A stretch of 64,000 nt of DNA from positions 8,412,028 to 8,476,027 of the forward strand of contig JAJEKV010000034.1 of the NCBI GenBank assembly GCA_021234155.1. The letters are read 5' to 3'. Below the pieces are notes generated by a model, which did not search any database, was not told where the DNA came from, and was given only the letters and a program-made list of their open reading frames with translations. Shown here piece after piece: positions 52,651 through 64,000 of the stretch. The DNA comes from Isoetes taiwanensis. Its lineage: Eukaryota; Streptophyta; Lycopodiopsida; Isoetales; Isoetaceae. Positions within the stretch are counted from its first letter, which is position 1. Every line of letters starts with the position of its first letter. A program made the translations under genes and the position numbers.

Positions 52651-53205
52651 ATCTTGTGGTTTAGGAAATAGGTGGCGTAAAGGGTGAGCAAGAGAGAGGT
52701 GAAGGTGAAGGGTTGGAGAGAGAGAATGAGGTGTCGGATATTTAAAAAGGAGGGTCCACGGGAATATTCTCCTACCATAATTACCCTATTTATTAGCCCC
52801 CTTATTAATTACAAGATATTTAGTAATTATTTAATTATTAATGTATATGTTAAATCTATATTAATTGATATTATACTTAAATTTTCGAATTTTTTCTAAT
52901 GGTTGAAGTGCAATTTATGAATTTCGCCATTTTTCACACGGGTCTCCGATTGGCATGATTCTTGACCCATTTTAAATGAAATTTGATGCAGATGCATAAT
53001 TTTCACTCCAAATTTACTAGAAGATGAGTTTGACTCACTCAACTTTCGTCTAACACTTAACCTAAGTCGACCCACTACCTAGGAGAAAAATTTTTCCCCA
53101 TTTTCGGCGGTTCGATGGTGGAAATGTTTATTTCACACCCCTATAGGCCTGTTAGACTACTTTATGGTTATGGTTAGTGCTAGCTCTTGGTCAACCAAGA
53201 ACATC
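52651..53205 (-). other. 5' leader of Ty3 unit A
   Basis: About 550 bases between the primer-binding site and the first ORF. It is AT-rich at 52790-52910 with no open frame of note. It probably holds the packaging and dimerisation signals of the family; nothing specific can be read. Confidence 0.45.
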
Positions 53206-53217
53206 GCTCTGATACCA
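53206..53217 (-). promoter_or_regulatory. Primer-binding site, initiator tRNA-Met
   Basis: The coding strand reads TGGTATCAGAGC, the standard 12-base complement of the plant initiator tRNA-Met 3' end. It lies one base inside the LTR edge at 53219 and shows that this LTR serves as the 5' LTR of unit A. Confidence 0.95.
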
Positions 53218-53218
53218 T

Positions 53219-54854
53219 TGTGGCTCCCCGCTAAACGCGTCGGCGGCCGGCCGTACTTTCGGCGAGGAAATCCCCATCCGGCTCAACAACCGCATGGGCC
53301 CCCGTCTACCCGCTTCGGGGTGACTCTTAGTGCGGGAAGGGCTTCTGAAGGTGTCTTGCGCGCCCTTCCCCTATGGGCTCCTATAACGGTGAGGCGATAA
53401 CACGTCGAGAACTAGCATCAACATATACAAATACTACCTCGAAGGGTAGTGCATCACACATAAACCAAGGCAAAGATGATAATCACGAACCATAAAACAT
53501 GAGAGCTCCTACCCCGGCTCCGGACTTCGTGGGAGGATGGCCCGGCCGGCTAGGCCTCAAGATAGAAGCGGAACCGAGTCATGGCAATGGCGGGGCTGGC
53601 ATAGCTAATGGCTAGGGTTGACCACTCCATCCACCCCTCATTGCATACTTTGCAAATGGGCTAGATCGGGGCTACGGCGGGACTCTAGCCTTCCGGGATC
53701 ACGCAATCCCATGGCATCACCCATCGGGACTACTCCGGGTTGCATCTCCACGGTCGATGAGGCGAGGAAGGGTTGCATCTCCCCTTCCGGGGATCTAGAG
53801 GTGCGTGGGCGGCTAGAGAATCGTGGCGACACCGCGATTCGTGCCGGTGAACCCCCCAAAGCGAGAGCCAAGCCAACACTTGCAGCTCTCGAGGGCGAGT
53901 GGCAACACCATTGCCCGGGAGGTGTCGGACCCATGCTGCGGCCCTGCAGTGACAGGACCATAAGCCTAGCCCACTATGGGATCCCGAAGCCCCCACTCGG
54001 CGGGGATCCTCCCTCCACTTTCCCTCTAGCCCGTTATATGGTCTTTGAGTCATATCATAGCCTCAATAGCACGGTGGGCTCCTATGCCAGCCGCAACTAA
54101 TAGGAACTAAAGGGATCTACTCTAGGGCATAGTACATATGGCTCTAGGTCTCTACCCCCCCCTTCCCAATACAAGAGGAGCAAACATGATCAACCATCAT
54201 CACATAATCATCACATCATGAGAATAATCATAAGAAGAACATCTTAACCTAATCATACAACTAACTAATGGTTAGGGTTCCTTGATTAGGGTTCAAGATG
54301 TTGAATATGGGTTCTAGGATGGCTCTACTCTAGATACAAGATACTAGCACATACGGAATGCTAATTCCGGATGAGCTATCACAATTACTATCCTACATAC
54401 CTGCTCTGAAGCTCTCCCTCCAGATCAGGTGTGCCTCCATGGTCTCCGGAGCTCACGAGATGCGCTCCTACTCCAAGAGCGAGTCTACCCCTTTGGGGCT
54501 CTTTGCACCGGTTTATGCCACGACAAGCGATGTTGAAGCGGGGTTCGAGCAGTAGGTGAGTCTCTGGGTGCTAGGGCTGGAAAGAGGTCTAGGGTTAGGG
54601 TTTATGCCTATATAAGTTAGGTCCACCTAGGATGCCACGTGGCACCAATCGGGTGAGTCCTGTGTGGCGGTGCCCCAATAGGTTAAGGCCACGTGGATAA
54701 TGGCTTAACCTATGGTTGGCTAAGTTATGAGAATAACTTAGCCATGCCCCCTAGTGCCACAACCTATGGTATACAAGGCTATGAAGATAGACTTGTATAG
54801 TGACGGATCCAGGAATATACGTATTTATGACGTATATTCCCCTGGACCATCACA
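53219..54854 (-). mobile_element. LTR 2: shared LTR (5' of unit A, 3' of unit B)
   Basis: A 1636-bp LTR, plus-strand edges TGTGGCTCCCC and ...ACCATCACA. On its left is the unit A primer-binding site; on its right is the polypurine tract of unit B. It therefore belongs to both units. It is nearly identical to 42281-43914 apart from CTG/CAG positions, so the array is young. Confidence 0.92.
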
Positions 54855-54870
54855 TTCTCCCCCCCTTAGG
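54855..54870 (-). promoter_or_regulatory. Polypurine tract of Ty3 unit B
   Basis: TTCTCCCCCCCTTAGG on the plus strand is the complement of CCTAAGGGGGGGAGAA. The purine run matches the one beside element C's LTR (26766-26777). Confidence 0.88.
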
Positions 54871-55735
54871 ACAATGCTGTCCTCAGCATTGCGCTAAGGT
54901 GACGATCCTACCTTATGCCTGCAAAACATCAACATGTCATAACCTTTAATTTAGTTTAGCAATCAAGTTTTATTAGTTAAAAGGTCAAAATTTAGGCTAT
55001 ATTTGTACTTATACAAAATTATATAGCCTTAACACCGTTATTTCTTATAATAATTCAAAATACTATTATAAGAGTTATTAGGGTTCATAATCTAAATTAT
55101 GGCTCCCCCTATCTTCTCGTATGCTTGGCTCCTCGTTGAAGTCCTCCTTCCACTTGCTGCAAAAGGAGCACATTACGTTAGTTTAGTTAATAATTTGTGG
55201 TTTTAGGGGACCACCCCCTTACCTCCTTGAGTAGAACTTTTGGCTCAAGGTTGTCCTAACTACCTTGCCCAAGATCATGGCCCTTTCGGATTTGAGCTTA
55301 GGGATCATTTAAGATGCTTCCATCATTGCCCATGATCGAGTGCTACCTTGTACCGCGATCCCGGATCAGTACACCCCGGTGCATCATGCCCCAGGGTTTC
55401 AGCTGGGGGCGTCTCGCGATCCCATCATCGCGCATGATCACTTTAACCTTCACCATGACCCTCCTACGACCCGGTGTGCGTACCCGCATCGTGGCATAGA
55501 GATCATCCGTCGATGTCCCATCATCGCCCACCATGCCTCATTCCTCACTCACATGACCCTAATGGTCATGCGCACCTCTTAGTGCGTGTGGCCTAGAAGA
55601 ATGCCCTAAAGGCGTATCCCATCGCCGCCCACCACGATCCAAGGTTACGGCACATGCACCCTAGTAACTAGAATGCATCGCCCGGGCTTAAAACTAACTA
55701 ACAACATACTAGCTAACCACGGCAAGTCGGAGTCG
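54871..55735 (-). other. 3' untranslated region of Ty3 unit B with iterated motif
   Basis: It is collinear with 43928-44780. The ~100-bp units with TCCCATCATCGC words lie at 55300-55640. GGACAATGCTGTCCTCAGCATTGCG next to the polypurine tract is the intact form of a segment that reads GGACAATCTTTGTCCCTCGGCATTGCG in unit A. Confidence 0.65.
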
Positions 55736-58700
55736 ACCAAGTGGGAGGCGACTCGCCCATCAAACTCCTTCATAAACTCACGGGTATTGCTTCTCCAAGT
55801 CTTGCTTCAATACCCATGTCGCATCTTCCACGGGTAAGTGCTTCCCTTAACCAAATCTTTGGGAGGCTGAGACCTCCTAGTCTTCTTGAATGACTTATCA
55901 AGAAGCAATTCGGGGCACTATTTCTACTTGCTCCTCCATCATTTCCAACAAGGTTGGAGTATCCAAAACCTCCTCGGGGTTAGGATTGTGCCTTTTTAAT
56001 AAACTTACGTGGAAGACCTTGTGAACCTTGAGATGGGCTGGAAGATCCAACTTGTAGGCTTGAGAGCCCACTCTCTCCAAAATCTTGAGCGGACCAGCCC
56101 ACCTAGGGGCAAGCTTCTTGCAGCTCCCAATCCGCGGCTTGGCTTGCTTCACCTTTATCTTCAACCGGGCGCTATCGCCTACCTTGAACTCTCTTACGGT
56201 CCATTGCTTGTCGGCTACACTCTTCGCCGACTTCTTCCGCCAATAAATAACCCCTTACTTCTTCCACTAGGCTGCTTTGCATATCCCCTAACATCTGGCT
56301 GGGATACTTCTACCTTGGACACGGGATTGTGCGGTGTCAGGGGTTAAGCTGCCCGGGTACGTAATTTACCATGAAAGGAGACATCACGAGATGACTCTGC
56401 TTGGCAGCTTGTTGTGGCCCGAATTCCACCAAGTGGATGTACTCATCCCACTTGGATTTGCTTATTCCACACATAACCCGAAGCATGTCTTCAATGATCA
56501 GGATTCGTCCTCTCCGATCGGCCATCTGTTTTGGGGATGATATGCCGTGCTCATGGAAGCCCGTCGAATGGTGTTGAAGAGGTCCCCAAAAAGGCACTCA
56601 TAAACTTGGAATCCCTATCGGATATTATCTCGAGGCATGCCATGGAGTGCGAAAATCTCCCTTACAAATAACTTGGCGTTATCTAATGCGGTGTCGGTAG
56701 TCTTGCAAGGCACAAAATGTGCCATCTTAGATAACTTATCTCGACAACCATCAATGCATCCTTGCCTCGAAGAGTTCTAGGGAGACACTGTGATGAAATC
56801 CATGCTTATGACCTCCCACTTTGCATTTGGCACCCCAATGGCTCAAGAGCACACGGAATCCGAAGTTGCTCGCTTTGGTCTGGCGACATAGCGGCAATCC
56901 GAATATATGCAGCTATCGCCTCTTCATTTCGGCGAAGTAGCTACTTGAATCTTGAAATAGGTCTTCATGAAGCCCGGCATGCCCCGCTATTGGGCTGTTA
57001 TGTGTGTCATGAAGAATTAGCTTCCTTACCCACGATGATTCGGGCACACACAACTTATGCTTGTGATACAACGGGTTGCCTTCCTTCTTATAATGCTTGA
57101 AGGCTTCCCGGCTCCTTATACATTACGGCTTCCTTGGAAAGACTTTCCCATACCTCCTTGAAGTCCACATCGTTGGCAAGGACTCCTCAATCTTCTTGCC
57201 AAACTCACTTTCGAAAGAGTGGAAATCGCATTACAATGCGTCCTTGTGCGAAATGGTCTCACGGAGGGCATCTGCTACAACATTAAGCTTACCGGGCTTA
57301 TATATAATATCAAAATCATACTCCTCAAGGAATTCCATCCACCTCCTTTGCCTTAAGTTGAGGGTGGGCTGGGTGAAAAAAGATCTTGAAGGCTCACGGT
57401 GATCGGTATCCAACTGAAACTTCCTTCCGGCGGATAATGCCTCCATATCCTCAATGCCACGACAATGGCTAGCAGCTCACGATCATGGGTTGGGTAGCGT
57501 TGCTCGGCGTCGTTCATCTTTCGAAGTCGTGGCGACTACCCTTCCTTCTTGCATCAAAGGCGCCTTTGTTGCTATCTTGCTTGCATCATTTGCTACCAAC
57601 TTATCTTTACTTTCGGATCGGAAGAACAAGCCTTTGGTCTTTGTTGTTAAAGGCCTCTTTAAGCTTCTCAAAGAAGCTTGGACTTTCTCTAACCAATGGC
57701 TAGTCAATCCTTAATCTTCTTGGCCTTAGTGAGGTCAGGCCGGAGGGGCGCCCACTTAGCAAAGTCCTTCACGAACTTTACGTAATATCCCGCCAGCAGA
57801 AAGCTTCTTACTTCTGCCACATTCCTTGGAGCTGGCCAATCAACTATTGCCTCAATCTTAGATGGATCTGTGGAGATTCCCTCGGATGTTACTACATGCC
57901 CCAAATACTCCACTCGGCCTGTTGCAAAGTGGCACTTAGAGAGCTTCCCATACAACCGATGACGTCTCAACTTCTCCAACACTTTCCTGAGATGCTGACA
58001 ATGCTCCTCAAGGGACTTGCTGTAGATTAGGATGTCGTCGAAGAAGACAATAACAAACTCATCCAAGAAGTCTCACGAAGATGTCGTTCATGAGGCGCAT
58101 AAGCGTTCTTTGGAGCATTCGATAGTCAAAGGGCATTCTTTGTAAACTCAAAATGACCATACCGCGTTACGGCGGTCTTATGGATATCCTCTTCTTTTAT
58201 TCTTATCGATGGTATCGACCTCAAATCAATTTTAGAGAATACCTTTGCTCCTTGTGGCTGGTCCATTAGATCATCGCCCTTGGCAATGCATACTTATTCT
58301 TTATAAATGCGCTTATTAAGGTGGCGATAGTCTATCACATTCTTAAGCTCCCATCTTTCTTCTTCACAAAGAGTATAGGTGCTCGAAAGGAGACACACTT
58401 GCTCTTATAAATCAAGCTCGAGCAATTCACGAAATTTGTTTCTTGAGCTCAATCAATTACAGGGTGCTCATTCTATATGGCCTTCTTGGTAGGCTTAGCA
58501 TCCGGAGCCAATGTGATCTCACATTCCACACCCCTATAAGGTGGCAATTTTGCGGATTTCATCGGGAAATACATCCTTGAACTCTGAAATAAGCCTTGCT
58601 ATCATGCTTTGAACTGGCCCGATTCCCCTTTGGGTCATTTCCCCCTCGCTTGCACGGCTCAAGCGATTCCATCCTCAAGATGTAGTCCACCTTATTCTTT

Positions 58701-59100
58701 TCTATACTCTTCCTTATTTTGCTTCAAAGAAATACTTTGCATGGGAGAATCTAGCTTCTTACCTTTCACTATCAATTTGCTGCCATCGGTGCCGTCATGG
58801 TGACTTCATTCGGTCGCCAATCAATCATGGCTTTTGGCTGGCTTCAAAAATTCCATCCCCACTATCGGATCATATCTTCCGATGTCCATGACTTCGCTCC
58901 CATCGGCCCTTAGCCCCACTAAGGTCTATGTCAAAGGTGATCCTCCTCCCTTAGTGTGCCGAATGGCGCCGTTTGCCATAGCTCTTGGCCTTGGCTTAGA
59001 CTTCAATACCTTGTTCTTCATTAGGCGACCAATCTAGGAGATGCAAAATTATGAGAGCTACGTATCTATGAGGGACTACATAAGGATTACTATCTATGAT
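55736..59100 (-). pseudogene. pol: pol of Ty3 unit B: protease, RT, RNase H, integrase, chromodomain
   Basis: It has the same order as unit A but is better preserved. The protease has a D-T then SSHNFASPRL block (59040-59066, one base missing at the Gly). The RT frame 57704-58066 begins [16 protein letters not shown] with both catalytic Asp present (58034-58039), then [10 protein letters not shown] and YVKFVKDF. RNase H is at 57231-57446 (MEFLEEYDFDIIYKPGKLNVVADAL). The integrase lies at about 56200-57100. The C-terminal frame 55898-56164 has RWAGPLKILERVGSQAYKLDLP (GPY/F) and KVFHVSLLKRHNP. The chromodomain follows at about 55750-55890. As read, six or more frameshifts separate these; the domains themselves look complete. 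Confidence 0.85.
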
Positions 59101-60460
59101 CCCATCCGCCCGCGATGACGGTCGGTGATTCTCTATATCACTGTCTCAATGTTTGCACATATGTGGCACTCACCATCTATGAAGTCCACGGCCCTCCCTT
59201 TGGTCGTCGTCCTCGTAAAACTACGTTGGGGAGTCCCAATCCAAGAGTTACGCCAAAATTTGCATGGCGAATGGACAATCATGTGTTCGATTGCCACTGG
59301 CTGGAAGCACCTGAAGCATAACTTTTTCTCAATGCATTCTGTCTCTTTTCCCCGACAAAGCTGTCTAGGAGGCGGCAAAAACAACGCCCCACGATGCATT
59401 ACGTGGCTTACGGTCCCCAAAAGCTTTGTTTGACCCTTACCTTGTTGCTGACTCCACGATGGTGTAGGCTTTGATTGCTTACCACGATATTGCCCACGAT
59501 CTTTGCTTGTTGAACTCTTACCCACGAAGGTTATTTGTTTCTCTGCTGGAGTTCTTTGGTGCCTCTTCAAACTTATAGCTTTATCTTGACTGTGCAAGCT
59601 GACTTGGTTGATTGCTCTAACAAGCCTCTTGATATTCTTTGTTCAACCCCTCAATGTAAGTATCCGCGGCTTGCCTCTCACGAGACTCGGGGAACATGCG
59701 ACTGAGCCTCATAAATTCTTCGGTATACTTAGCCAGCGATAAGCTACCTGATTCAACACTGTAAAAGCTATTTGAATCGTCTACTAGTATGAGACCTTGG
59801 CACATAGTGCTTGCGGAAAGCCTTCTTTGAAGGTCTTAAACACGCAATTGTTCCTCTTGACTTGTTGGACTTAGCATATCCCTTCCACGGATCCTTGCTT
59901 GGGTCCAATAAGGTTAGCTGTAACAACTTTCCCTATGTCCTTGTCTTTCATACAGGTATGAGTTGCCAAATTCTTCCATTTCATCAAGCCATGCTTGACC
60001 TCCATGCACGATCTGTCTTTCCACGAGGCGGCCGAGCTTCCTTGTCTTCCATACATTGCTCATAGCACTATCCACCTTTTTCGATAGTCATCGTCTTTCT
60101 TGCTCTTTTCCTTGCTTTAGGGTGTGCCGTATTTGTCGAACGGCTATCCTCCTTTGGAAGAGCTATCGATGAGCTGGAGCTAGATGATGATGGACTCTGG
60201 TTCTCCTCTTCCTTCTCCTATCACGGCGTTCCCCAGGTTTGCCCTCCCCTTCTCTTTGAGGGACCGTCACCACCGGGAAAACAAGGTGGAGGTGGAGGAC
60301 CATCTTCTGTGCATTCATGAGAGGTGTCTTGAGTTGATGAGATGTTGCATTTGGTTCCTCATCGCACCAACCTTGCGTTATTTGCCTCGGTGACATATCT
60401 GCTCAAAATCTTCTTGTTCCACGCCAAACAAGTTCCTTGGTACCCAATTGCGTGGTGGTC
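59101..60460 (-). pseudogene. gag: gag of Ty3 unit B
   Basis: Minus-strand pieces: start region near 60460 (LVW-type, LMNAQKMVLHLHLVFP at 60163-60396); the capsid fold with MKDKDIGKVVTANLIGP (59871-60056) and SLAKYTEEFMRLSRMFPESRERQAADTYIEGLNKEYQEA (59617-59805), the usual Ty3 Gag C-terminal motif; then a basic linker with SKDRGQYRGKQSKPTPS; then a zinc-knuckle CFRCFQP..IEH (59281-59340) whose His/Cys end is out of frame. Gag forms the particle and binds the element RNA. It is several frameshifts from intact but complete in order. Confidence 0.75.
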
Positions 60461-60729
60461 TTGCTGGTCTTGAGATCACGCACTTGAGTTCCTTCTTTGC
60501 AAGGATTGATCATCAATACATTTTATTTGGGTTAGATGTTGATCAATTTTACTTGCAATTGAATTATCTTTAGTTATAAGAAATCATACAAAGCCTTACA
60601 TTGACAAAGCGGTTAATAGTCATTAATACATAAGGATTACATGATAAGGTAGATATATCTTAGCATAATGGGTACCACGAAACATTTAGCACAAAACTTA
60701 AGAAAATTTCACAATTATTGATGGCCTCG
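60461..60729. other. AT-rich spacer between ORF2 and gag, unit B
   Basis: Almost identical to 49008-49260 and without an open frame. Its near-perfect conservation compared with the noisy ORFs reflects the scarcity of CTG/CAG words in AT-rich DNA. Confidence 0.5.
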
Positions 60730-62290
60730 AAAGCTTTGAAGAAGTTCTTGACATCCACGAATCGGAGGCCTTTCTTGGGGGTTGCGCAAGATGTTCCTCG
60801 TCGATCTTCCTTCAAGTGCTCGGGCCATCTCGGTTCGGAAGTTCGGTCTTTATTCTTTGCTACCACTGAAAGTGTTGCGTCCCTAAGGTGCCCTCTCGCA
60901 AAAGTCGAGGCAATGGGCCTTGACGCCTGTTGAAAAGAATGATGTGATCGGCATGGTATATCTTGAGTCTTTGCCGGCAGAGAGTGCTATGAGAAGTGCC
61001 GCAGTTCTTCCCCTTGGGCTGAACTCCTTGTGGAAGACTATCATTTGCCCTTGAGGGCTGGAAGATAGTAGCGAAGTGCGTGCCCTTCCCTCGCCTCGCG
61101 ATCGGTGCCCTTCCTCATTTTTGCTTCGCGGTAGGCATCCACGCCATCGGTCTTCATGATCCCTCCACATCTTTGGTTGCATTGTCCAAGTTGATCTTTC
61201 TTTGGACCCTTCCCTCATGCTCTGGCTCGGCTGGTGCGCTTGAGCTTGGGCCCTTCCACGGTTTGTAGAGTGTGCTCTGTATCTCTTTGGAACTCCTCCT
61301 GCGAGATGATAGGTTCCTATTTTGTCGATAGATCTCCCTTATCTGGCGATAGGCTGCTATGTCCGACATTGTCTCCCCGGCATAAGAGTGTCTCTCGCCG
61401 GCTCCTTGGAATCTCTGGTATGAGTAGTCGATGAAGTGCGTGCTCTTCAGGTGTGCTATCATGCCCAAAGAGCTCGTCGATTCGAAGACCACATTTTCGG
61501 CGATGGGACAAGTTGAGGATGTCATTCGCAAAAATGTACTCCTCCCCGTCGATGACTATCGGTGACAAAGCTGTGATGCCGACTGGTGGGTCGGTAGCTG
61601 TTCTCACGTCGTCGTCATGCCTCAACGCATACCTCTGCATTCTTGTTGCCTCCCTGCTCTCCCATTCTGGGTTCTGCTCCCCTAGCTGCTCGTAGTCTTC
61701 ATGGATCGTAGAGATGGTGCCCACGACGGCGTCGTGCCATAGTATTGTTCGTGGGCGGAGGACTCTATATTCGAGGATTTGATCACGGGCCCCACGGGTA
61801 TCAAGTGGGCTAAGTCTAAGGGCTGAACAGAGGGTTCCCCTACTTTGTTGATTGACTTATAGTGCATGAAGAGGGCAAGGGCATGCAGTGAAAGGTACCT
61901 ATGCCTATTATGCGGGGTCATGTAATCGGGCATGGTCCTAGTCCTATCCATAGGCTGCTTCTTGCCTTTGGATCCTGCCAACTCTCGACCCTAAGGCTTG
62001 GGTAAGTGTCTCAAGAAACCCAATTCCCTCCCCTAGGAAGCGATCCTAACTTCCCAAAGGCGGGGACCTGGCTGGTCATATTGGCACATAATGTCCGTGT
62101 AGTAGGGTGTTCTAGTCAAGGTTGCATGAAGATCAAACAAGTGATCAAACCAGAGAGAAGGCTTGATCTGGGGGAAGGCGATGGATATGGCTTGCGGCAT
62201 TGTACCATCTCTCGAAGTTCTTTGGCGCCATTGGCGAGGCAAGGGTGTAGAAAATGGCTTGCAAGGATCGGTGGAGGTTGAAAAAAAAAT
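60730..62290 (-). pseudogene. ORF2 of Ty3 unit B, function unknown
   Basis: Counterpart of 49261-50863. Pieces: FDHLFDLHATLTRTPYYT (62033-62242), RYLSLHALALFMHYKSINKVGEPSVQPLDLAHLIP (61682-61981), IVIDGEEYIFANDILNLSHRRKCGLRIDELFG (61317-61724) and the MSDIAAYRQIREIYRQ segment (61154-61531). Frame breaks are at other positions than in unit A, so the ancestral frame was open. No known domain is recognised; the order ORF1-ORF2-gag-pol is unusual for Ty3 elements. Confidence 0.55.
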
Positions 62291-63310
62291 CGCCCTAAGG
62301 GGCTGGGGGGCGGTTACGTAGAAGGAAAAATGGCAAATGGGACCTATTTTTATAGACTATGGGTGACCTCGAGGTTCGTGCAAAAAGGTACCTACCTAAG
62401 GCGACCTTGGTTCTATGGCTCACGGGTGTCCAAATGAACTACCATGAAGTGCAAACTTAAGCAAAACAAAGCAAAAACACTACATGGCAATTTGTTGGAT
62501 CAAATTTGGCTAATTTGGGCCAAAGATGGGCTGACGGGAATTGAATCAGCGGATGGCCTCAGCGTCCATGACCTTGACAGCGTTTGGCCTTGGTCTCACC
62601 GGTTGGCTGTTTTAGGCCAATTTTTGGTCATTTTTGGGAATTTAAAGATGCTAATATGGCTAATTGGGCCAATTCTACCTAACTAGCAACTTATTTTGAG
62701 CAAAGCCCGACATCTAAAAGCATGATTTTGGGCCCGGTCAGATTGAATCCTTGTAGCTTGGCGTCGCGTCGGGACCTTGAGAGGCCTTAAGCTTGCGGTC
62801 TCACCCGGTTGGCCCGATTTTCAACATTTTTGATGATTTTTTTTGCCAAAATTTTGTTGTAGTCATGATTTCTAGGGTGTTTCTAGACATGCTATGAAGA
62901 ATTCTACCACAATTGGGTTCTATTTCCTATATTTCAAGCATACAACATTTTTCTAATTCTGAGGAGGGAAAGTAACTTTTATATTAATAAGAAACACAAT
63001 TACATGGGAGTTTCTCTTTTCTAACAAAATTTACAAAATTTGAGGCCTAAGGCCTCTCTCTGCCGAATCCTCAGGGTGCTAAGTGAATATCCTTGGGCAT
63101 AAGGGTAACTCTCTTAGCATGGATAGTATGAAGGTTCCCTTCCTCGAAGAGGCTGGACCAGCTACGCCCGGGAAGCCTCTTGCGGGGCCGGGTCATTAGA
63201 GGGGGTAACCCTATAATCGGTCAGGAGCTGGCAAAAACCTCTCTAAGGAGGCGGCTCGAAGGGCGCCTTCCTTATCGGGGAGATTCGTGCACATCACGGA
63301 AGTCTTAGAA
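62291..63310. other. Non-coding spacer, unit B
   Basis: Collinear with 50864-51840, including the duplicated GGGCC...GGTTGGC block (62500-62600 and 62725-62820). No coding frame. Confidence 0.5.
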
Positions 63311-64000
63311 TCTCCCCTACTTCCCGGCGTATGTCTTTGTTAGGCCCGTGGTGAACCCTCTTGGGTTTTCGGCCCCTAGGTGGGGGTGGCTTGGGCTGGT
63401 TCTTCTTGACCTGCCGCCCTCCCGACCGTGGCTGCACCCTCGGCGGCAATACCACTCATTGTACCTCATCCAGCGGCGAAGGTACTCCTTGTATGCCACC
63501 ATCTTAAAGCTTAAACTTCGCGGTCCTTTGGGGTGTGAATGCCCGCTCCCCTACCTTTTGCTTCTTCACCACCTTAGGTGGTTCCGGCCCACTGGGGTAG
63601 GGTGGCCTAGCGTCGGGGTCCTGCTGCTCCTCCTCCGGCCGGGGCTCTTCAATAACGACGGTCCGGCGAGGCCCGTCGTTCCTTCTCTTCGTACGCCTTT
63701 CTTGCTCCCTCAGCTCCCTTTCCCGCTCCCGCTTCTTTCTGGCGGCCCTCTCCTCTGGCCACTCCGCGACTTTTTCCTTCCCCTTCTTTTTGGGCACTGA
63801 AGGGGCCAGCTTCTTGATCACGGTGGTGGTGCTGCTCCTCCACTGTTCTTCAACCTGTTCCTCCACCTCGATTGTCGAGGCCCGAAGTGGCGACTCGTCC
63901 GTTCTTTGTGTTCCTGCCGACGAGGGGCTGCTACTGGGGCTGCTCTCGGCATCGTGAAAGCTCTGGTCGCTGCTGCTGCTGCTTGAGGGCGATTCCTCGC
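63311..64000 (-). pseudogene. ORF1 of Ty3 unit B, start beyond the window
   Basis: The frame 63504-63866 reads MEEQVEEQW...KKLAPSVPKKKGKEKVAEWPEE, RERERELREQERR, VIEEPRPEEEQQDPD and KVGERAFTPQRTAKFKL. The frame 63317-63502 continues with YKEYLRRWMRYNEWYC. It is a basic/acidic alternating protein with a probable coiled-coil (RERERELREQE). The initiating MARTKQT region seen in unit A lies just past position 64000. No enzymatic motif. Confidence 0.55.

Overview
The window looks like nuclear, repeat-rich DNA of a land plant. Evidence for a plant: degenerate PPR (pentatricopeptide repeat) genes of the organellar RNA-processing type, a spliced TauE/SafE transporter gene, L1-type LINEs with a zf-RVT C-terminus, Helitron 3' ends, and a chromodomain Ty3 element primed by initiator tRNA-Met. 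Three short (71-83 bp) phase-0 introns, the style of the PPR remnants and a Penelope-like reverse transcriptase would fit a lycophyte or fern better than a flowering plant. That placement is a weak inference.

Layout. 1-2480: an AT-rich degenerate array, an (AT)n tract and an inverted remnant of the same array. 2481-10524: no recognisable gene, only short tandem duplications. 10525-19990: a Penelope-like element (PLE) of the Naiad/Chlamys type inserted at a (TA)n tract. One full unit is followed head-to-tail by a 2.6 kb partial second unit. The unit has a spliced 5' ORF, an unrecognised middle ORF, a reverse transcriptase with intact motifs, and two hairpins at its 3' end. 20555-23469: a degenerate L1-type LINE on the minus strand. 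24402-24588: a first exon of an aldo-keto reductase. 25054-25680 and 33954-34540: two copies of a Helitron 3' region. 25869-28405: a 5'-truncated Ty3 fragment with its 3' LTR. 28650-32158: a tandemly duplicated PPR pseudogene with a solo LTR (TSD TAGTA) at the duplication junction. 32320-33146: a short LINE with a 13-bp target-site duplication. 37760-37919: a small TA-flanked inverted-repeat element. 37989-39905: a second PPR pseudogene (minus). 40840-42212: the one convincing host gene, TauE/SafE, with an LTR starting 68 bp after its stop. 42281-64000: two minus-strand Ty3 chromovirus units in tandem sharing the LTR at 53219-54854.

The Ty3 units carry two extra ORFs upstream of gag-pol. The first begins MARTKQTGK, like the N-terminus of histone H3. 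Duplicated segments (PLE copies and Ty3 units) differ mainly at CTG/CAG trinucleotides, each copy being damaged at different sites. This looks like base-calling error at CHG-methylated cytosine rather than evolution, and it explains many of the frameshifts. Most coding regions here should therefore not be called dead genes on frameshifts alone.

The most interesting content is the plant PLE (RT 15140-16873, direct repeats 10691-13291 and 17369-19990) and the unusual organisation of the Ty3 family.
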